Positions 59,471-64,000 of a stretch of DNA of 64,000 nucleotides are shown one piece after another; position 1 is the stretch's first letter; every line of letters begins with the position of its first letter. The notes below the pieces were generated by a model. It was given only the letters and a program-made list of their open reading frames with translations, ran no database searches and was not told the DNA's origin. The stretch is from Modestobacter sp. VKM Ac-2986 (GTDB lineage: Bacteria > Actinomycetota > Actinomycetes > Mycobacteriales > Geodermatophilaceae). The translations under genes were made by a program, and so were the position numbers. Location: the NCBI RefSeq assembly GCF_026967795.1, contig NZ_JAPVBH010000003.1, forward strand, positions 496,001 to 560,000. The letters run 5' to 3'.

Positions 59471-60552
59471 CGCCGCACCGCAGCCGTGAGCCCGTGGACC
59501 GCCGGGACCACCTCGTCGCGGAACAGCCGCACCGAGCGCAGCGAGGTCTCCACGTCCAGCGACCCCCAGGCGAAGGAGCCCGCCACGTGGTTCACCTCAC
59601 CCACGGCCACGGCCTCGGCCACCTGCCGGGCGACCGTCTCCGGCGAGCCGACGTAGAGCCTGCCCTCGGCGACGAGCTGGTCGACGTCGACCGGCCGGGT
59701 GTGCCGCTCGTCGCCGTGCAGCCGCCACAGGTGGGTGAAGTTGCGGTGGTGGTCGGCGAAGGCCGGCCGCAGCAGGGCCATCGCCTCCTCGTCGGTCGGC
59801 GCGACGAGGACGTGCCGCATCAGCCCGAACCGCGGGGTCACGCCCGGGAGGCCGTAGCGCACCTCGCCCCGCGCGCTCGCCTCCCGGAACCGGTCGAAGA
59901 AGACCCGGCTCTGCTCCCGGACGGTCTCCAGCGGCGGGGAGACGAAGCCGAAGCCGAAGACGACGTTGTAGCCCTCCGCCCCCAGTCGCGGGATCGAGGC
60001 GGCGTTGGACGTCGGGTACCACAGCGGCGGGTGCGGCCGCTGGCGCACCGGCACGTGCAGCGGGACGGCCTCCCCCGCTCCACCCGGACGCTGGAACACC
60101 CCGGTCTCCAGCGCCGCCAGGACCGCCGGCACCAGCTCCTCGAACCGGGCGGCGGCCTGCTGTGGCGTCAGCCCGTACATCGCGGCCTCGTGCGGTGAGG
60201 ATCCCTTGCCGACCCCGATCTCCAGCCGCCCACCGCTGAGCTGGTCGAGCATCCCGATCTCCTGCACGAGCCGCAGCGGGTCGTACAGCGGCACGATGAA
60301 CGTCGTCGGCGCGAGCCGGATCCGTTCGGTGGCCTGGGCGGCCGCGGCCATGAACAACGCCGGGGAGGGCGCCAGCCCCAGCGGGGTGCCGTGGTGCTCC
60401 GCCAGGTGGTAGACGTCGAAGCCGCCACGGTCGGCCTCGGCCAGCAGCCGCAGCCGGTCCGCGTAGACGGCGCCCGGCGTCCTCCCCGGCACCGCGTCGA
60501 TCCAGTCGAAGACGCCGAAGCTGACGTCGGGGGCGTGCGGGTCCAGCGACAT
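59467..60552 (-). CDS. luciferase-like flavin-dependent monooxygenase
   Basis: 361 residues: FGVFDWIDAVPG, VYHLAEHHGTPLGLAPSP, LAPTTFIVPLYDPLRLVQEIGMLDQLSGGRLEIGVGKG and WYPTSNAASIPRLGAEGYN. The bacterial luciferase barrel is complete. No dedicated flavin reductase is next to it. It overlaps the esterase gene downstream by 4 bp and lies 77 nt after the LigJ-like gene, so it is probably in the operon. A hydroxylation or oxidative decarboxylation step in the pathway is a fair guess. Confidence 0.9.
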   Translation of the reverse strand: MSLDPHAPDVSFGVFDWIDAVPGRTPGAVYADRLRLLAEADRGGFDVYHLAEHHGTPLGLAPSPALFMAAAAQATERIRLAPTTFIVPLYDPLRLVQEIGMLDQLSGGRLEIGVGKGSSPHEAAMYGLTPQQAAARFEELVPAVLAALETGVFQRPGGAGEAVPLHVPVRQRPHPPLWYPTSNAASIPRLGAEGYNVVFGFGFVSPPLETVREQSRVFFDRFREASARGEVRYGLPGVTPRFGLMRHVLVAPTDEEAMALLRPAFADHHRNFTHLWRLHGDERHTRPVDVDQLVAEGRLYVGSPETVARQVAEAVAVGEVNHVAGSFAWGSLDVETSLRSVRLFRDEVVPAVHGLTAAVRR

Positions 60553-60629
60553 GGTGTGCGTCCTCGCGTCGTCGGGAGGTGCCGGTCAGGGGTGGAGCAG
60601 GTCACCGTGGGTGGAGGCGGGCGTCCCGG

Positions 60630-61649
60630 TCACCGTCCGGCGCGCTCCAGCGCCGCGGCCAGCCGCGGGTAGACCCGCCGCACGTTGCCCTCGAAGACCG
60701 CCGCCCGCGCGTCGTCGTCCAGCGACGAGGCCTCGACGTAGCGGCGGGTGTCGTCGTAGTACTCGCCGGTGCGTGGGTCCCGGCCGCGCACCGCGCCGAC
60801 CATCTCCGACCCGAACAGCACGTTCGGGGTGTCCACCACCTCCAGCAGCAGGTCGATGCCGGGCTGGTGGTAGACGCAGGTGTCGAAGAAGACGTTGCCC
60901 ATCACGTTGGTCTCCACCGGCGGCTGCCCGAGCATGTCGGCCAGCCCGCGGTAGCGGCCCCAGTGGTAGGGCACCGCTCCCCCACCGTGCGGGACCACCA
61001 GCCGCAGGTCGGGCAGGTCGGTGAACAGCGAGCCCTGCAGCAGCTGCATGAACGCGGTCGTGTCGGCGTTGATGTAGTACGCCCCGGTCGCGTGGAACGC
61101 CGGGTTCGCCGACGCCGAGACGTGCACCATCGCCGGGACGTCGAGGTCGGTCATCGCCTCGTAGAAGGGGTACCAGCTGCGGTCGGTCAGCGGCGGGGAG
61201 GTCCAGAACCCGCCGCTGGGGTCGGGGTTGAGGTTGCAGCCGACGAAGCCCAGCTCCTGCACGCACCGGCGCAGCTCGGCGATCGAGTCCTCGATCGGCG
61301 CACCGGGCGACTGCGGCAGCTGGCCGACGCCGACGAACCGGTCCGGGTACAGGGCGGTGACCCGGGCGACGAGGTCGTTGCAGCGGCGGGTCCACTCCTG
61401 GCTGACCGCGGAGTCGCCGACGTGGTGGGCCATCGCCGAGGCGCGCGGGGAGAACAGCGTGACGTCGATGCCACGCTCATCCATCAGCCGCAGCTGGCTG
61501 CCCTCGATCGTCTCCCGGATCTCGTCGTCGCTGATCCGCGGGTAGGCCGGCGTGCTGTCGCCGGCCTCCCAGGCGGCGACCTGGGCCTGACGCCAGGCGG
61601 TGTGCGCGGCCGGTGCGGTCGTGTAGTGGCCGTGGCAGTCGATGATCAC
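60630..61649 (-). CDS. amidohydrolase-family 4-oxalomesaconate hydratase (LigJ type)
   Basis: 339 residues from GTG 61649 (GTGA overlap). IIDCHGHYTTAP has the first metal site; SPRASAMAHHVG, CNLNPDPSGG, VHVSASANP and VVPHGGGAVPYHWGRYRG follow. NVFFDTCVYHQPGIDLL and VLFGSEMVGAVRG close the barrel. This combination is that of LigJ and the related hydratases that turn 4-oxalomesaconate into 4-carboxy-4-hydroxy-2-oxoadipate in the protocatechuate 4,5-cleavage and gallate pathways. The aldolase that would follow is not in the window. Confidence 0.87.
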   Translation of the reverse strand: MIIDCHGHYTTAPAAHTAWRQAQVAAWEAGDSTPAYPRISDDEIRETIEGSQLRLMDERGIDVTLFSPRASAMAHHVGDSAVSQEWTRRCNDLVARVTALYPDRFVGVGQLPQSPGAPIEDSIAELRRCVQELGFVGCNLNPDPSGGFWTSPPLTDRSWYPFYEAMTDLDVPAMVHVSASANPAFHATGAYYINADTTAFMQLLQGSLFTDLPDLRLVVPHGGGAVPYHWGRYRGLADMLGQPPVETNVMGNVFFDTCVYHQPGIDLLLEVVDTPNVLFGSEMVGAVRGRDPRTGEYYDDTRRYVEASSLDDDARAAVFEGNVRRVYPRLAAALERAGR

Positions 61650-62434
61650 GGGGTCGCCTCCCGGGCGTCGGTGGTGTCGCGGAGCTCGGCGAGCAGGTCG
61701 TGGGCGGCGGCGGCGATCCGCGGCTCGACACCGAGGTCGCGCAGCTGGTCGGTGGCCGCGGCCATCTCGTCGGCCCGGCGGCGGGCGTGCCGGTGCGTGC
61801 CGTCGACCAGCCGGTCGATCGCGTGCGCGTCGAAGCCGGCGAGCTCGGCGCTGATGTCGCCGCGCAGCCAGTCGGCGCAGCCGGCCCGCTCGGCACCGGC
61901 CAGTGCCTCGACGACCGCCGCGGCCAGCCCCTTGTAGAAGACGCTGCGCAGCAGCTTGCGGGAGATGGCCTCACCCACCGGCCCCGGCTGGACGGTGACC
62001 TGCGCGCCCAGCGCGGACAGCTCCGCCGCGTACCGCTCCGCCGCCGGGCCGGACACCAGCATCGGCGTGCGCAGCCCCTTCCCCGGCACCGGCGCCATCA
62101 ACGCGACGTCGACGACCTGGACCGACTCCCCCGCCGCCTGCGCCAGGGCCACCTTGAGCGCGGGCGCGGCGGTGTTGAGGTCGGCCCAGACCGTGCCCGG
62201 CCGCAGCGCGGGCAGCGCGGCGGTCAGCGCGGGCAGCGCGTCGTGCGAGCTGTTGACGCTGAGCACCAGGTCGGCGTCGGTGACCGCGGCCGCCTCGCCG
62301 TCCCGGGGCGCCACGCCGGCCACGGTGGTCCCCTTCGGGTCGTACCCGCGCACGTCGGCGCCGGCGGCGACCAGGTCCCGGGCGATCTCGGACCCGGCCT
62401 CGCCCAGGCCGAGCACCGCGATCCGGGTGCTCAC
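61646..62434 (-). CDS. NAD-binding dehydrogenase with DUF1932 C-terminus
   Basis: 262 residues from GTG 62434 (GTGA overlap with the dioxygenase gene). IAVLGLGEAGSEIARDLVAAG is the 6-phosphogluconate/beta-hydroxyacid-type Rossmann motif. The usual SGP loop is in MLVSGPAAE; KLLRSVFYKGL carries the catalytic-type lysine, and the helical DUF1932 domain ends the chain. Its role in the aromatic operon is open. It could oxidise a hydroxy-acid or hemiacetal formed after ring cleavage, in the way LigC does, although it is not homologous to LigC. Confidence 0.87.
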   Translation of the reverse strand: MSTRIAVLGLGEAGSEIARDLVAAGADVRGYDPKGTTVAGVAPRDGEAAAVTDADLVLSVNSSHDALPALTAALPALRPGTVWADLNTAAPALKVALAQAAGESVQVVDVALMAPVPGKGLRTPMLVSGPAAERYAAELSALGAQVTVQPGPVGEAISRKLLRSVFYKGLAAAVVEALAGAERAGCADWLRGDISAELAGFDAHAIDRLVDGTHRHARRRADEMAAATDQLRDLGVEPRIAAAAHDLLAELRDTTDAREATP

Positions 62435-63387
62435 GCCTGCTGCTCCCCCACCGGTGGCGTGCCGTGGGTGTGGAAGGTGGAGATGGTCTGCAGTCCCCAC
62501 GCCTGGCCCCTGGCGCGCTCGGCCGCCGACCAGTCGACCGGCTGCCAGTCCGGCGCGAACACCAGCCGGGCGCCGGGGTTGTCCAGCTCGATCCGGTTGC
62601 CGGCCGGGTCCCAGACGTAGAGGAAGAAGCTCTGCTGGATGGTGTGCTTGTGCGGCCCGGTCTCGATGTGGATGCCGTGCTCGATCGCCAGGTCGGCGGC
62701 CCGGATGACGTCGTCCCGGCTGTCGACGGCGAAGGCCAGGTGGTGCAGCCGGCCGGCGGTGCCGGTGTTGTCCCGGGTCCACACGGCGTCGTAGCCCTTG
62801 TTGGTGAACGTCGTCCAGCTGCCGGCGACCCCGTCGTCGAGCACGATCTGCTCGGTGACCATCCCGCCGAGGACGTCGACGGCGAAGTCCCGGTTGGCGA
62901 CCGGGTCGACCCCGAGGTAGTTGATGTGGTCGATCCGGCGGACGCTGACGCCGCGACCCGGGTAGGCCTGCGCCTGGTTCTTCAGCGCCGGCACCAGGTC
63001 GCCCTCCGGCCGGTACCACTCGGTCTCGTAGTAGACGCCCATCTCGTGGCCGTCGGGGTCGGTGAACACGTAGACGGGGCCGTAGCCGGGGTCGCCGTCG
63101 GACCAGCCGCGGCCCAGCCCGGTCGCCTCGATCGCGGCGACCCGGCGCTGCAGCGCCTCGGGGCTGCTCGCCCGGAAGTTGGTCCGCCCCACCCCCGGCT
63201 GGGCGGCGGCGGTCAGCTTGATCGTGGTGTTCTCGTAGTCGTCCCAGGCGCGCAGGAAGACCGAGTCCCCGCTCCTGCCGTGCTCGGTCATCCCGAGGTA
63301 CCGGACGTAGAAGTCCAGGCACTCCTCCGGCTTGTCGGTGAGCAGCTCGACGTGGGCGAGGTGGGCGATGTCGTGCAGCGGGGGCAC
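62431..63387 (-). CDS. type I extradiol dioxygenase (catechol 2,3-dioxygenase class)
   Basis: 318 residues. It has two VOC modules: residues about 8-130 (AHLAHVELLTDKPEECLDFYVRYLG, YVFTDPDGHEMGVYYETEW) and 145-300 (RIDHINYLGVD, RLHHLAFAVDSRDDV, YVWDPAGNRIELDN). The metal triad is probably His153 of RIDHINY, a His of LHHLAFA and Glu of NRIEL. The class cleaves catechols next to the hydroxyl groups. The substrate is unknown; genes around it suggest a carboxylated catechol. A 45-nt gap precedes it. Confidence 0.9.
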   Translation of the reverse strand: MPPLHDIAHLAHVELLTDKPEECLDFYVRYLGMTEHGRSGDSVFLRAWDDYENTTIKLTAAAQPGVGRTNFRASSPEALQRRVAAIEATGLGRGWSDGDPGYGPVYVFTDPDGHEMGVYYETEWYRPEGDLVPALKNQAQAYPGRGVSVRRIDHINYLGVDPVANRDFAVDVLGGMVTEQIVLDDGVAGSWTTFTNKGYDAVWTRDNTGTAGRLHHLAFAVDSRDDVIRAADLAIEHGIHIETGPHKHTIQQSFFLYVWDPAGNRIELDNPGARLVFAPDWQPVDWSAAERARGQAWGLQTISTFHTHGTPPVGEQQA

Positions 63388-63432
63388 AGCACTCTCCTTC
63401 GAGCACGTGGTCGTGCGGGGGTGGGTCCTGCG

Positions 63433-64000
63433 TCAGCGGGGGTAAGCGGTGCCGTCGAAGAGCTTGCGGGCGGTGCGCACGACGCCGGAGCGGACCACCC
63501 GGGGCGGGGTGGCGGCGGTGTCGACGACGACGTCGACGAGCAGGTGGCCGGTGGGGTGCTCGACGTCGACCTGCGAGGTGCCGGCCGGCCAGTCGGCGGT
63601 GAGCTCGTGCCCGACCGCGCCGGGCAGCAGCATCCCGGTGACGACGCTGACCGCGCCGAGGACGCCGATCGAGCTGTGCGGCTGCACCGGGATGAACGAC
63701 CGCGTGCTCACCTGGCCACCGTCGCGGGCCGCGGCGAGCAGCACCGTCTTGGGCACCGAGGACGACGACACGTCGCCCATCCCCATCAGCGCGGCGGCCT
63801 CGCGGCGGAAGGCGTCGACGCGGGCCAGCAGCGCGGCGTCGGCGGCGAGCTCCTCGTGCGGCTCGTACCCGGTGAGGCCGAACGCCTCGGCGTGGGCCAG
63901 GACGACGGGCATCCCGTTGTCGACGCAGGTGACCTCGACGCCGGCGACGGTGTCCCGCACCGACCCGGTCGGCAGCAGCGCCCCGGTGGCCGAGCCCTCG
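63433..64000 (-). CDS. PrpF-family 4-oxalomesaconate tautomerase-like protein, N-terminus missing
   Basis: Runs in from the right edge; about 189 residues are visible. VEVTCVDNGMPVVLAHAEAFGLTGYEP, KTVLLAAARDGGQVSTRSFIPVQPHSSIGVLGAVSVVTGMLLPG and HPTGHLLVDV belong to the PrpF/GalD double-domain isomerases, which lack PLP and use a lysine. GalD converts the keto and enol forms of 4-oxalomesaconate, the substrate of the LigJ-like enzyme encoded in this operon. Aconitate isomerase (PrpF) is the alternative, but the neighbours favour the former. Confidence 0.87.
   Translation of the reverse strand, partial: EGSATGALLPTGSVRDTVAGVEVTCVDNGMPVVLAHAEAFGLTGYEPHEELAADAALLARVDAFRREAAALMGMGDVSSSSVPKTVLLAAARDGGQVSTRSFIPVQPHSSIGVLGAVSVVTGMLLPGAVGHELTADWPAGTSQVDVEHPTGHLLVDVVVDTAATPPRVVRSGVVRTARKLFDGTAYPR

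Noticed and set aside
1-64000. tRNA, rRNA, CRISPR, prophage or IS elements
   Set aside because: No cloverleaf ends, no conserved rRNA blocks, no repeat-spacer arrays, and no transposase or integrase frames with terminal repeats were seen on either strand.

Overview
The window is chromosomal DNA of a very GC-rich actinobacterium. The codon use, the many GTG starts, the frequent GTGA/ATGA stop-start overlaps, the leaderless promoters and the gene families (DUF222-HNH nuclease, Scr1-type regulator with DUF5753-like domain, SigE-type ECF factor) all fit this. Geodermatophilaceae (Blastococcus, Geodermatophilus, Modestobacter) is my best guess; it is an inference from gene content, not a measured assignment. 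About 70 protein genes are supported. I saw no rRNA, tRNA, CRISPR array, insertion sequence or prophage.

Layout. 1-8 kb: a divergent peptide/nickel/opine-type ABC system. A leftward block carries a TauD-like dioxygenase, two ATPases and an MFS protein cut by the window edge. A rightward block carries two more ATPases, a family-5 lipoprotein and one permease in which the DppB and DppC halves are fused. 8-11.4 kb: a zinc-starvation (Zur) regulon of zinc-free ribosomal proteins S18, S14, L33, L28, L31 and L32. A consensus Zur box drives it both ways. It includes an Mrf-like COG0523 gene broken by one in-frame TAG, a 44-residue cysteine peptide and a small Cys-rich protein, and a near-identical hairpin sits at each end. 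11.4-23.4 kb: central metabolism and catabolism (aldehyde dehydrogenase, PhoD phosphatase, succinyl-CoA:acetate CoA-transferase, alcohol dehydrogenase, SDR, DUF3616 protein, amidase). 23.4-28.2 kb: polyol dehydrogenase, SDR and an HDOD signalling protein, with a decayed partial copy of the HDOD gene and a probable remnant of an EAL domain nearby.

28-43 kb: a mixed housekeeping stretch. It holds an Scr1-like regulator, a luciferase-like monooxygenase/FMN-reductase pair, VOC and YceI proteins, a cell-wall lytic enzyme behind a c-di-AMP (ydaO) riboswitch, stress proteins, a DyP peroxidase, a DUF222-HNH nuclease and a CitE-like lyase. 43-48 kb: an ECF sigma factor followed by four tandem paralogous single-pass membrane proteins of unknown function, the most system-like unexplained unit here. 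48.4-52.8 kb: a complete 5-oxoproline module with a FadR/GntR regulator, an NRAMP-like transporter and PxpA, PxpB and PxpC. 52.9-57 kb: hydrolase, spermidine-synthase-like protein, MFS transporter and PurU. 57-64 kb: catabolic genes. They end in a tightly coupled leftward operon with a PrpF/4-oxalomesaconate tautomerase-like protein (cut by the edge), a type I extradiol dioxygenase, a DUF1932 dehydrogenase, a LigJ-like 4-oxalomesaconate hydratase, a luciferase-like monooxygenase and an esterase. This suggests degradation of a hydroxylated aromatic acid.

Regulation visible in the sequence: one strong Zur box, one weak Zur-like site, one ydaO riboswitch, a FadR-type operator, about ten leaderless promoters (hexamer of xAxxxT type 6-7 nt before an ATG or GTG), and strong hairpins between most convergent gene pairs.
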